10,364 nt of DNA from assembly GCA_030045215.1 (NCBI GenBank), contig JASIBJ010000311.1:1-10364 (forward strand), read 5' to 3'. Under the pieces are notes generated by a model, which ran no database searches, had not been told where the DNA came from, and worked only from the letters and a program-made list of their open reading frames with translations. The stretch is from Streptosporangiaceae bacterium (GTDB taxonomy: Bacteria; Actinomycetota; Actinomycetes; Streptosporangiales; Streptosporangiaceae). Made by a program: the position numbers and the translations under genes. The stretch's first letter is position 1. Each line of letters starts with the position of its first letter. Shown here in pieces: positions 1 to 6,018 of the stretch.

Positions 1-722
1 CCGCGCAGGGGCGTTCGCGCGCCACCCCGGCCGGCCACCTGGACCGAATCGGCAGGCAGCGCGGCCAGGTCGGGGCCCGGCCTGGCCCGGCCGGCCAGCA
101 GGATCCCCCGTTCACCAGTGGCCGGCGCGACCGCCACCTCGACCTGATCCCAGCCAGGCCAGCGCAAGCCGGTAATCCCGGCCGCGGTGACCAGCGGGTG
201 GGCGATCAGGCACCGCGACACCTCGATCACCTCGCGGGAGCGATGCCGGCGCAGGCCGGCGATACCCCGCTCGCCGACCGCGAACGACACCGTCGTCCGC
301 CACCCGAGGCCGCCCTCGTCACCAGGGATGGCCTCGACCGGGACGTCCAGGTCGATCCCGGCCAGCCGCCTGAGTTGCTGGGCGATCACCATGGCCTTCA
401 GCCGGCGCTGGGCCGGCAGGCTGGCATGCTGCCAGTCGCAGCCGCCGCAAGCGCCAGGCCCCGCGTACGGGCAGGGCGGCGGCACGCGATCCGGCGAGGG
501 CGCGAGGATCTCGATGGCGTCCGCTCTGGCAAACCTGGTGGTCGACTGAGTGATCCGGGCCAGGACCCGCTCGCCGGGCAGTGCATGCCTGACGAAAACC
601 ACCCAGCCCGTATCATTCTCCCGGCTGACGCACCAGCCGCCGTGCACGACCTCGCTCACGGCCAGTTCCAGGACGTCGCCGGCCTGCGGCGCGGCACGGG
701 CCGACGTGGTCACGCGCTCCAT
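1..722 (-). CDS. TRAM-domain class I SAM-dependent RNA (uracil-C5) methyltransferase, 3' end beyond the window
   Basis: An open minus-strand frame starts at ATG 722-720 and runs without a stop to the left edge (240 codons seen). Residues about 13-72 form a TRAM RNA-binding domain. The Fe-S cluster cysteines of the RumA/RlmD family are all visible: C84, then CGGCDWQH with C92 and C95, and C171 in the segment SRCLIAHP. The catalytic methyltransferase half (SAM motifs, nucleophilic Cys) lies outside the window, so activity is inferred from the family, which methylates C5 of uridine in rRNA or tRNA; the target base is unknown. The start is supported by an AGGG just upstream and by the TRAM domain beginning soon after it. 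The gene is divergent from the trkA pair with a 104-base gap. In M. tuberculosis the equivalent gene, as I recall, is Rv2689c. It is easily missed because it has no stop inside the window. Confidence 0.9.
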   Translation of the reverse strand, partial: MERVTTSARAAPQAGDVLELAVSEVVHGGWCVSRENDTGWVVFVRHALPGERVLARITQSTTRFARADAIEILAPSPDRVPPPCPYAGPGACGGCDWQHASLPAQRRLKAMVIAQQLRRLAGIDLDVPVEAIPGDEGGLGWRTTVSFAVGERGIAGLRRHRSREVIEVSRCLIAHPLVTAAGITGLRWPGWDQVEVAVAPATGERGILLAGRARPGPDLAALPADSVQVAGRGGARTPLR

Positions 723-747
723 GCTGCCCTGGCCGAGAGCAGCTTGC

Positions 748-769
748 CCAGCCGGGTACCCGTGGCTGG
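748..769. promoter_or_regulatory. Inverted repeat in the divergent methyltransferase/trkA intergenic region
   Basis: CCAGCC (748-753) is repeated in inverted orientation as GGCTGG (764-769). The 10-base centre contains the palindrome GGGTACCC (754-761). It starts 26 bases upstream of the methyltransferase start and ends 57 bases upstream of the trkA start, so it could be an operator serving either side or a 5'-leader hairpin of the methyltransferase mRNA. No regulator is identified. GC-rich DNA gives such dyads by chance, so confidence in function is low. Confidence 0.3.
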
Positions 770-826
770 CATCGGCAAGCTAAGAGGGCATACCGTGACT
801 GCACTGCCCTGGCCGGAAGGAAACAC

Positions 827-1498
827 GTGCACATCGTGATCATGGGATGCGGACGAGTCGGGTCAAGCATCGCTCACACCCTCGAAGATCAGGGTCACTC
901 GGTCGCGGTCATCGACCAGGATCCAGAGGCGTTCAGGAAGCTGCCCTCCGGGTTCAAGGGCACGAAGGTGACGGGGATCGGCTTCGACCGGGACGTGCTC
1001 GCCGAGGCGGGCATCGAGCGCGCGGACGCGTTCGCCGCTGTCAGCAGCGGCGACAACTCCAATGTCATCGCGGCCAGGGTAGCCAGGGAGTCTTTCGGCG
1101 TGCGACGGGTGGTGGCCAGGATCTACGATCCCCGCAGGGCGGAGGTCTACCAGCGGCTCGGTATCCCGACCGTGGCGACGGTGGCCTGGACCGCAGATCA
1201 GATGCTGCGCCGGCTGCTGCCCGAGGGCGCGGAGTCCCTGTGGCGAGATCCGACCGGCGCAGTGGTCCTGGCCGAGGTCGCCTATTCCGACGACTGGCTC
1301 GGCGAGAAGGTTTGTGACCTCGAGGCCGCGGCCGGCGTACGGATCGCGTTCATCACGCGGCTCGGCGAGGCGCTGATCCCGAGCCCCAACCTGGTCCTCC
1401 AGGAGGGCGACGTCGTGCATGTGATTGCCGACAAGAACAGCATGGACCGGATTTCCTCCGTCTTCGCCAACCCCGCGCCGGGAAGAGGATCGCACTGA
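827..1498 (+). CDS. trkA: TrkA-family potassium uptake regulatory subunit (first of two)
   Basis: This is a cytosolic gating subunit that binds NAD(H) or adenine nucleotides and controls a Trk/Ktr potassium channel (family knowledge). The 223-residue protein opens with the Rossmann motif GCGRVGSSIA (glycines 7, 9 and 12). The end of the second strand is acidic (VIDQD, about residues 29-33), and the nucleotide-pocket segment SSGDNSN is near residue 75. Residues about 135-215 form a TrkA_C (RCK_C) domain. The start is GTG 827, six bases after GGAAGG (815-820). The TGA stop shares its last base with the ATG of the next gene (TGATG, 1496-1500), so translation is probably coupled. It corresponds to M. 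tuberculosis ceoB. No membrane subunit (TrkH/KtrB) or APC-type permease is present in the window. Confidence 0.92.
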   Translation: MHIVIMGCGRVGSSIAHTLEDQGHSVAVIDQDPEAFRKLPSGFKGTKVTGIGFDRDVLAEAGIERADAFAAVSSGDNSNVIAARVARESFGVRRVVARIYDPRRAEVYQRLGIPTVATVAWTADQMLRRLLPEGAESLWRDPTGAVVLAEVAYSDDWLGEKVCDLEAAAGVRIAFITRLGEALIPSPNLVLQEGDVVHVIADKNSMDRISSVFANPAPGRGSH

Positions 1499-2157
1499 TG
1501 CGCGTCGCGATTGCCGGGGCCGGCGCGGTGGGCCGCTCGATTGCCATGGAACTGCTGGACAACGGGCACGAAGTCTTGCTGATCGACAAGGATCCCAGCT
1601 CCATCAAGGTGCACAGTGTGAAGGGGGCCGAGTGGCTGCTGGCCGATGCCTGCGAGATCAGCGCGCTGGATGATGCTGCGCTCGAGCGGTGCAACGTAGT
1701 GATCGCGGCTACCGGAGACGACAAGGCCAACCTCGTCGTGTCGCTCCTGGCCAAGACCGAGTACGGCGTGCCGCGGGTCGTCGCGCGGATCAACCATCCC
1801 AATAACGAGTGGCTCTTCAACGAGTCGTGGGGCATCGACGTGGCGGTCTCCACGCCCCGGCTGCTGTCGGCCCTGGTCGAGGAGGCCGTCAGCGTCGGCG
1901 ACCTCGTCAGGCTCATGACGTTCCGGCAAAGCGAAGCCAGCCTCGTCGAGCTCACGATGCCCGCGGACGCGCCACTGGCCGGTCAGCACGTCGGCGAGAT
2001 CGAATGGCCCGCCGACACCGCGCTGGTCGCGATCCTGCGAGACGGTCGCGTCATCGTGCCCAGCAGCGAGGATCCCCTGGAGGCCGGTGACGAACTGCTG
2101 TTCGTCACCAGCCAGGACGTCGAGGGCGAGCTCGCCCGGCTGCTCGCCGGCCGCTAG
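1498..2157 (+). CDS. trkA: TrkA-family potassium uptake regulatory subunit (second of two)
   Basis: This is a 219-residue paralogue of the gene before it, with the same layout. It has a Rossmann motif GAGAVGRSIA near residues 7-16, acidic LLIDKD near 27-32, the pocket segment ATGDDKAN near residue 75, and a C-terminal TrkA_C domain from about residue 135. Its ATG overlaps the upstream TGA by one base, which suggests equimolar synthesis and perhaps a mixed ring of the two subunits; that is inference. It corresponds to M. tuberculosis ceoC. The gene ends with TAG only 6 bases from the stop of the converging DUF3710 gene, so no separate terminator fits between them. Confidence 0.92.
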   Translation: MRVAIAGAGAVGRSIAMELLDNGHEVLLIDKDPSSIKVHSVKGAEWLLADACEISALDDAALERCNVVIAATGDDKANLVVSLLAKTEYGVPRVVARINHPNNEWLFNESWGIDVAVSTPRLLSALVEEAVSVGDLVRLMTFRQSEASLVELTMPADAPLAGQHVGEIEWPADTALVAILRDGRVIVPSSEDPLEAGDELLFVTSQDVEGELARLLAGR

Positions 2158-2163
2158 TGGCCG

Positions 2164-3171
2164 CTACCGGATCTCGGTGATCTCCGGGCCGCGCTCGAAC
2201 GGGTTCGGCATGCCGGACTGCTCAGCCTCCGCCTGGGCCTGATCCTCGAAAGCCTGCCTGGCCTCCTCGGGCAGCTGGATCTCCAGCGGAGTCTCGGGGG
2301 GCGCGGCGTGATCACCGCGAACGACCACCACTCCGGCGAAGATCTCCTCAAGCGGCTGCGCAAGCTTTCTGTCGACGGCGGCCGGGCCGCTGATCAGACC
2401 GCGGAGGAACCAGCGCGGCCCGTCCGCGCCCAGGAACCGCAACGGCTGCTCCGGCAGCGGTCCCTGTCCCTCAACCTGCGGCGTGACCCAGGCCAGCAGC
2501 TCAGGACCGAACGGCCCCTCCTGCTCCTGGCTGCGCCCTCCCGCCCTGGCTACCTCCTCGGCGATCTCCGGCCTGACCTTGTCCCATAGGCCGCTGCTGC
2601 GTGGCGCGGCGAAGGCCTGCAGCTGCAGCGCGCTGTCGCCAGCGACGACGGCCAGGGTGACGCCGGTCTCCTCGGAATAAGCCAGCTGGACATTAGAGCT
2701 CTCGCCGACGGGTACCTGCAAGCAACCGAGATCGAGCCGCTCGGCCTGGGGAAACTCGTCCGCGCTGTCCCACGGCCCGCTCGACCGGACATGGGCCGGC
2801 TCGGTTGCGCTGGTGTCGCGCAGCCTCGTCCAGGTTAGCGGGTCCCCGAGGTCGTGTCGCTGCGCCCGGTGCCGGTGCCTGCGGCCCGCGTCCGTGCTGG
2901 CTGGCGCGGACGCCTCGTCCTCGTCCGGCCCGCCAGGCTGGCCCTCGTCGATTTCATCACCTTCGCCGTCTTCGTCTGCGAAGTCCTCGTCCGCGAAGTC
3001 CTCGTCATCGAAGTCCTCGTCGTCGGATTCCCCCTCGTTGTAGACGTCGGCCTCCTCGTCGAGCTCCTCGTACTCCTCGTCGTAGTCCTCGTCTTCCGCA
3101 GCCGGGTACTCGTCTTCGCTGCCATCACGAACTGCCGGATCCGTATCACGGATGCGACGCCGTCGGAACAC
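2164..3171 (-). CDS. DUF3710 family protein with a long acidic N-terminal tract
   Basis: The function is unknown. DUF3710 proteins are conserved in actinomycetes beside dut. The 335-residue product has a basic start (MFRRRRIR), then a strongly Asp/Glu-rich region at about residues 17-85, a basic patch RRHRHRAQR near 100, and the DUF3710 core from about residue 130 to the end. Recognisable core segments are GPWD, RLDLG, LQLQAFAAPR, GPRWFLRG and a late VVVRG. No signal peptide or membrane helix is seen, so it is likely cytosolic. The start is GTG (3171-3169), eight bases downstream of GAGGAG (3185-3180, minus strand). It follows dut by 79 bases on the same strand and is probably co-transcribed. 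The acidic tract is longer and more repetitive than in homologues I remember. Confidence 0.9.
   Translation of the reverse strand: MFRRRRIRDTDPAVRDGSEDEYPAAEDEDYDEEYEELDEEADVYNEGESDDEDFDDEDFADEDFADEDGEGDEIDEGQPGGPDEDEASAPASTDAGRRHRHRAQRHDLGDPLTWTRLRDTSATEPAHVRSSGPWDSADEFPQAERLDLGCLQVPVGESSNVQLAYSEETGVTLAVVAGDSALQLQAFAAPRSSGLWDKVRPEIAEEVARAGGRSQEQEGPFGPELLAWVTPQVEGQGPLPEQPLRFLGADGPRWFLRGLISGPAAVDRKLAQPLEEIFAGVVVVRGDHAAPPETPLEIQLPEEARQAFEDQAQAEAEQSGMPNPFERGPEITEIR
2977..3021 (-). repeat. Three 15-bp tandem repeats coding for acidic DEDF-type units in DUF3710
   Basis: Three consecutive 15-base units occupy 2977-2991, 2992-3006 and 3007-3021. They share the 12-base core CGAAGTCCTCGT plus a final C and differ mainly in the first two bases. 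On the coding strand they encode DEDFD/DEDFA-type five-residue units inside the acidic linker. Repeat-driven expansion or contraction of the linker is plausible. Confidence 0.7.
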
Positions 3172-3250
3172 CCCGCACGCTCCTCACTACCGGCCGGGCC
3201 AAGGAGCCGCTCGCCCGGTACCTCGTCTCCGTCGCTGTATCAGCGGCGGC

Positions 3251-3715
3251 TCATCGATATCCCCCGGTCGACCCGTGACCGCCGTCGCCCCTCTGGGACC
3301 CTGGCAGAGTCTCTACTTCCAGGAAGACCGGCATTACCACACGCTGTATCACGAGCTGGGCGATTCGGTCGCCCCGCTGAAGGTGAACCGAGCGCTCACT
3401 GTCAGTGTTCAGCAGGATCACCTTGATCTCGCCACGGTACCCGGCGTCGACGGTGCCAGGCGCGTTGACGATCGTCACTCCATGCTCGGCCGCCAGGCCC
3501 GATCGCGGATGCACGAAGGCGGCATACCCATCCGGCAGGGCGATTGCTACACCGGTGCCGACCACGGCTCGCTGGCCGGGCTTAAGCTCCACGTCCGCGG
3601 CTGCGTACAGGTCACTCCCGGCATCGCCAGGATGGGCCCGCCGCGGCAACGGCAGGCTGGCATCCAGCCGCTCGACGAGCACTTCGACCGTGCCCTGGGG
3701 CCCAACGCTCGACAC
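3251..3715 (-). CDS. dut: dUTP diphosphatase (deoxyuridine triphosphatase)
   Basis: The enzyme hydrolyses dUTP to dUMP and diphosphate, keeping uracil out of DNA and supplying dUMP for thymidylate synthesis. It is a homotrimeric cytosolic enzyme. All five family motifs are present in order: [28 protein letters not shown] (with the catalytic Asp in DAGYRG), RGDRIAQLV, and the C-terminal P-loop-like [12 protein letters not shown] chose GTG 3715-3713 as the start. It follows GGGAGG (3729-3724) at eight bases and gives 154 residues, the length I recall for the M. tuberculosis enzyme. An in-frame GTG at 3760 would add 15 residues but has no good ribosome site and lacks family support. It lies 72 bases downstream of the permease gene on the same strand and 79 bases upstream of DUF3710. 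Confidence 0.95.
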   Translation of the reverse strand: MSSVGPQGTVEVLVERLDASLPLPRRAHPGDAGSDLYAAADVELKPGQRAVVGTGVAIALPDGYAAFVHPRSGLAAEHGVTIVNAPGTVDAGYRGEIKVILLNTDSERSVHLQRGDRIAQLVIQRVVMPVFLEVETLPGSQRGDGGHGSTGGYR

Positions 3716-3787
3716 TAGATCATCCTCCCGCACCAGCCGGCGGGTCTCGGCGCGGGCCACCAGTCCGACCCGCTAGACCGCCGCAGG

Positions 3788-5023
3788 CTATCCCTTGTCG
3801 CCGTTCGAGCGCAGCGCGGGCCACGCGTAGGTGATCACGGCCGCGAACGGCACGGCCACGATCGCGCCGGGGATCCCGGCGATGATCGCGCCCACCGCCA
3901 GGACCAGGATGATCGCCAGCGGATGCAGCCTCACTATCCGTCCAACTACCAGCGGCTGGAGAAGGTGCCCTTCGATCTGGTTCTCCAAGATCAGCACGGC
4001 CAGCAGGATGACCGCGGCAACCCAGCCTTTGGTGGCAAGCGCGATCAGGACGGCCAGTGCCCCGACCACCAGGATGCCGATGATGGGCACGAAGGCGGCG
4101 ATGAACACCAGCACGATGAGCGGCACCAGCAATGGCACCCCGAGCAGCCACAGCGCGAGCCCCAGGAACAACGCGTGGATCGACGCCACCACGGTCGTGC
4201 CGCGAACGTAGTTCACCAGTGCGCGCCAGGCGTTGTCTCCGGCGTTGCCAACCCGCCGCCTTGCCTCCGGCGGCAGCCTCCGGATCAGGAACCACCAGAT
4301 CTTCGCGCCGTCCTTGATGAGGAAGAAGGTGATGAACAGCATCAGCACCAGGCCAGCGAGGAACTCGATGGCGTACTTGCCGCCCGCCAGGATGGTCCCG
4401 GCGATCTGGGACTTGTGCTGCGACATGTACTTGACCAGGTCGTTGTAGTACTGGTGCAGCTTCGCCGCGTTCAGGTGGAAGGGCGGGCCGGCGAGGGAGC
4501 GCTGCACCTCCCCGGCCGTGCGCTGGATCTCAGCGGCCAGGGTGGAGTAGTCGGCACTGACGCGATCGGCGAACAGCGTGATCGCCCCGGCCACCACGAT
4601 GATCGCCAGCAGGAACGTGCACCAGGCCGCCAGCAATGGCGCCATGCCGGCCCGGCGCAGCCGGGCGGCCAGCGGCTGCAGCAGCGCCGTCAGCAGCATC
4701 GCGGCGATGAACGGCAGCACCACCAGACGCAGCGCCACGGCCAGCCGGAACGTCACGTAGATGAGGAGCGCGACGAGCAGCAGCCGCCAGGACCACGCGG
4801 CGGCCTGTTGCAGCAGCCGCGGGACCTGAGAGTCCGGCACCGGAACCGCTGATGCCGGGGCGGCGTCCGCCGCGGCAGAGTTCCCTGGCTCCGCCTCGGG
4901 CTCTGGTGAGGCTCGCAGCAGGAGTCGGCGGGCAGCCGCCCGGAGTCCGGTCCGCGGCTGCGCTTCCGGGATCTCAGCAGGCCCATCGCCCGGCGCAGGC
5001 GAGGGACCGGTCATGGGGTACAT
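3788..5023 (-). CDS. AI-2E family (PerM-type) membrane permease
   Basis: This is an integral membrane protein of the AI-2E/UPF0118 family. Members include AI-2 exporters, Na+/H+ antiporters and many of unknown substrate, so no cargo is assigned. After a Pro/Ala/Glu-rich cytoplasmic N-terminus of about 70 residues there are about eight hydrophobic segments. Two pairs come first (LLLVALLIYV, then LPFIAAMLLTALLQPL; a third near FLLAIIVVAGAITLF). A soluble stretch of about 70 residues follows, and the rest come in a dense C-terminal run ending AAVITYAW. Family-typical signatures are FLIKDG, LLGVPLLVPLIVLVFIAAFVPIIG split across two helices, and ENQIEGHLLQPLVVG. The start is uncertain: ATG 5023, ATG 5014 and ATG 5050 are in frame and none has a ribosome site. 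5023 fits a near-leaderless transcript; 5050 would overlap the divergent gene. Confidence 0.88.
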   Translation of the reverse strand: MYPMTGPSPAPGDGPAEIPEAQPRTGLRAAARRLLLRASPEPEAEPGNSAAADAAPASAVPVPDSQVPRLLQQAAAWSWRLLLVALLIYVTFRLAVALRLVVLPFIAAMLLTALLQPLAARLRRAGMAPLLAAWCTFLLAIIVVAGAITLFADRVSADYSTLAAEIQRTAGEVQRSLAGPPFHLNAAKLHQYYNDLVKYMSQHKSQIAGTILAGGKYAIEFLAGLVLMLFITFFLIKDGAKIWWFLIRRLPPEARRRVGNAGDNAWRALVNYVRGTTVVASIHALFLGLALWLLGVPLLVPLIVLVFIAAFVPIIGILVVGALAVLIALATKGWVAAVILLAVLILENQIEGHLLQPLVVGRIVRLHPLAIILVLAVGAIIAGIPGAIVAVPFAAVITYAWPALRSNGDKG

Positions 5024-5031
5024 GTAACCAA

Positions 5032-5040
5032 CTACGGTAG
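5032..5040. promoter_or_regulatory. Palindromic shared -10 element for the divergent permease and DUF3093 genes
   Basis: CTACGGTAG here is almost self-complementary (reverse complement CTACCGTAG). On the plus strand it gives TACGGT (5033-5038), exactly six bases before the ATG of DUF3093, which is the geometry of a leaderless actinobacterial transcript. On the minus strand it gives TACCGT (5039-5034), ten bases before ATG 5023 of the permease. No convincing -35 is seen on either strand. The call rests on the TAnnnT pattern and position only. Confidence 0.45.
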
Positions 5041-5044
5041 TGCC

Positions 5045-5533
5045 ATGCACGGTTACCGCGAGCGCCTGAGCGCGCCAGTCTCATGGTGGATCACCGGGAT
5101 GGTCACGATGTTCACCTTCGGGTCCATCGTCTGGTTCGGCTTCCCGCTCTGGGTGGCCGTGGTGACCTATGCCTTCTGCCTCGGGGTGACCGCGGCGTTC
5201 CTGCTGAACTGGGGCCGGGCCACGATCACGGTGACCGGAGCTGAACTGATCGCGGGCGGCAGCAGGCTGCCGCTGGGGGCGACCGGTGAGGTACAGCCAC
5301 TGAACGAGGCTCAGACGACGGCGCTGCGGGGACCCCACGCCGATCCGCGTGCGCACCTAGTCATCAGGCCGTATCTGCGGCAGGCGGTCTATGTCGAGGT
5401 CACCGACGAAGCCAGCGACGTCCCGTACTGGCTGCTGGCGACGAGGCGCCCGGCCGAGCTAGCAGCCGCCATCGAACGCTGTCGTGTCCCCGCGGGACCC
5501 GCCGGGCCGGCCAGCCTCGCCGGGCCCCTCTAG
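5045..5533 (+). CDS. DUF3093 domain membrane protein
   Basis: This 162-residue protein of unknown function matches the actinobacterial DUF3093 family. It has the family-typical opening YRERLSAPVSWW, then two hydrophobic helices at about residues 17-55 (WITGMVTMFTFGSIVWF and VAVVTYAFCLGVTAAFLL). A soluble beta-rich domain follows, with ITVTGAELIAGGSRLPL and the signature VYVEVTDEASDVPYWLLATRRP. The C-terminal tail is Ala/Gly/Pro-rich. It probably sits in the cytoplasmic membrane with the domain on one face. Synteny beside dut is conserved (Rv2698 beside Rv2697c in M. tuberculosis, from memory). There is no ribosome site before ATG 5045; the -10-like TACGGT six bases upstream suggests leaderless translation. 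Confidence 0.9.
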   Translation: MHGYRERLSAPVSWWITGMVTMFTFGSIVWFGFPLWVAVVTYAFCLGVTAAFLLNWGRATITVTGAELIAGGSRLPLGATGEVQPLNEAQTTALRGPHADPRAHLVIRPYLRQAVYVEVTDEASDVPYWLLATRRPAELAAAIERCRVPAGPAGPASLAGPL

Positions 5534-5655
5534 CCGGAATCACGAGGTCACACCGGGGCTTTTCCTCGGCCATCGCAACCCAGATCGGCGGGCGCGCGCT
5601 GGTCGCCATCACGGCCGTGGGATGATCTCTAGGTCACGGTGAGGAGGGAACGCCC

Positions 5656-5934
5656 ATGGCGGACAAGCGGGGCAGCTCGGGCTCGAAGGCCGTCAACGCC
5701 CTGGTCGGCGCCGCCGCTGCATTCGTCGCGCGCAAGCTGCTGTCCTTTGTCTGGAAGACCGTCACCGGCAAGCAGCCGCCGGAGCACCCAGAAGACCCGC
5801 AGGTTGCGCTGCGCGAGGCCGTCATCTGGGGCATCGTGCTGGGCGCCGGCGTGAGTACCGCGCGGATGCTGGCGACCAGGGCCGCTAGCGGGCGGCGGAA
5901 GGCGGATTCCGACCTCGACGGTCCGCCGGTTTAG
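5656..5934 (+). CDS. DUF4235 small membrane protein
   Basis: This 92-residue protein belongs to the DUF4235 family, whose function is unknown. Two hydrophobic helices are visible: about residues 11-33 (AVNALVGAAAAFVARKLLSFVW) and about 52-72 (AVIWGIVLGAGVSTARML). A polar link between them holds KQPPEHPEDP, and the tail is charged. The segment between the helices and the AVIWG motif are typical of the family. The start is ATG 5656, seven bases after a strong GAGGAGGG (5641-5648). It stands alone: 122 bases separate it from DUF3093 and 84 from the methyltransferase, both on the same strand. The 5534-5655 gap has no supported gene. Confidence 0.87.
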   Translation: MADKRGSSGSKAVNALVGAAAAFVARKLLSFVWKTVTGKQPPEHPEDPQVALREAVIWGIVLGAGVSTARMLATRAASGRRKADSDLDGPPV

Positions 5935-5969
5935 CAACGGCAAAGGTCCGGCCCGCCGGGAGTACGCAG

Positions 5970-5987
5970 GGGTGCCCGGCTGCACCC
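5970..5987. promoter_or_regulatory. Inverted repeat upstream of the methyltransferase promoter
   Basis: GGGTGC (5970-5975) and GCACCC (5982-5987) form a perfect six-base dyad around CCGGCT. It lies 36 bases after the DUF4235 stop. It overlaps the place where a -35 would be expected for the TACTGT at 6007-6012. It could be an operator or the stem of a weak terminator; no T-tract follows. Function is unproven. Confidence 0.3.
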
Positions 5988-6006
5988 ACGGCACGGCGTA
6001 TTGCCC

Positions 6007-6012
6007 TACTGT
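6007..6012 (+). promoter_or_regulatory. Putative -10 box of a leaderless methyltransferase transcript
   Basis: TACTGT sits exactly six bases before GTG 6019, the same spacing as TACGGT before the DUF3093 ATG. No ribosome site lies between. A -35 is not recognisable. Matching geometry at two genes in the window supports the leaderless reading and the choice of start. Confidence 0.4.
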
Positions 6013-6018
6013 TGGGCT

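Noticed and set aside
198..839. Plus-strand open frame of 213 codons at the left edge
   Set aside because: It lies antisense to the TRAM methyltransferase, whose Cys motif and TRAM domain are clear, and overlaps the trkA start. Its translation is low-complexity with no recognisable motif.
863..1989. Minus-strand open frames across the trkA pair
   Set aside because: They are antisense to two clear TrkA proteins; long shadow frames are expected in high-GC coding sequence.
2805..3426. Plus-strand open frames opposite the acidic region of DUF3710 and the gap to dut
   Set aside because: Their Val/Leu- or Arg/Ser-rich sequence is the mirror of the GAG/GAC-rich repeat on the other strand; no start signal or family match.
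3152..3718. Plus-strand open frame opposite dut
   Set aside because: It is antisense to an intact dUTPase with all five motifs.
3923..4852. Plus-strand 309-codon frame opposite the AI-2E permease
   Set aside because: Gln/His/Asp-rich composition is the antisense image of hydrophobic helices; the minus-strand protein has clear family motifs.
5543..5568. Possible terminator after DUF3093
   Set aside because: CCGGGG-CTTTT-CCTCGG can form a six-base stem only with a G-U pair, and no T-tract follows; too weak to annotate.
5534..5655. Search for the small DUF4193 zinc-ribbon protein often found beside DUF3093
   Set aside because: No frame on either strand here shows the expected paired Cys motifs; the gap has no supported gene.
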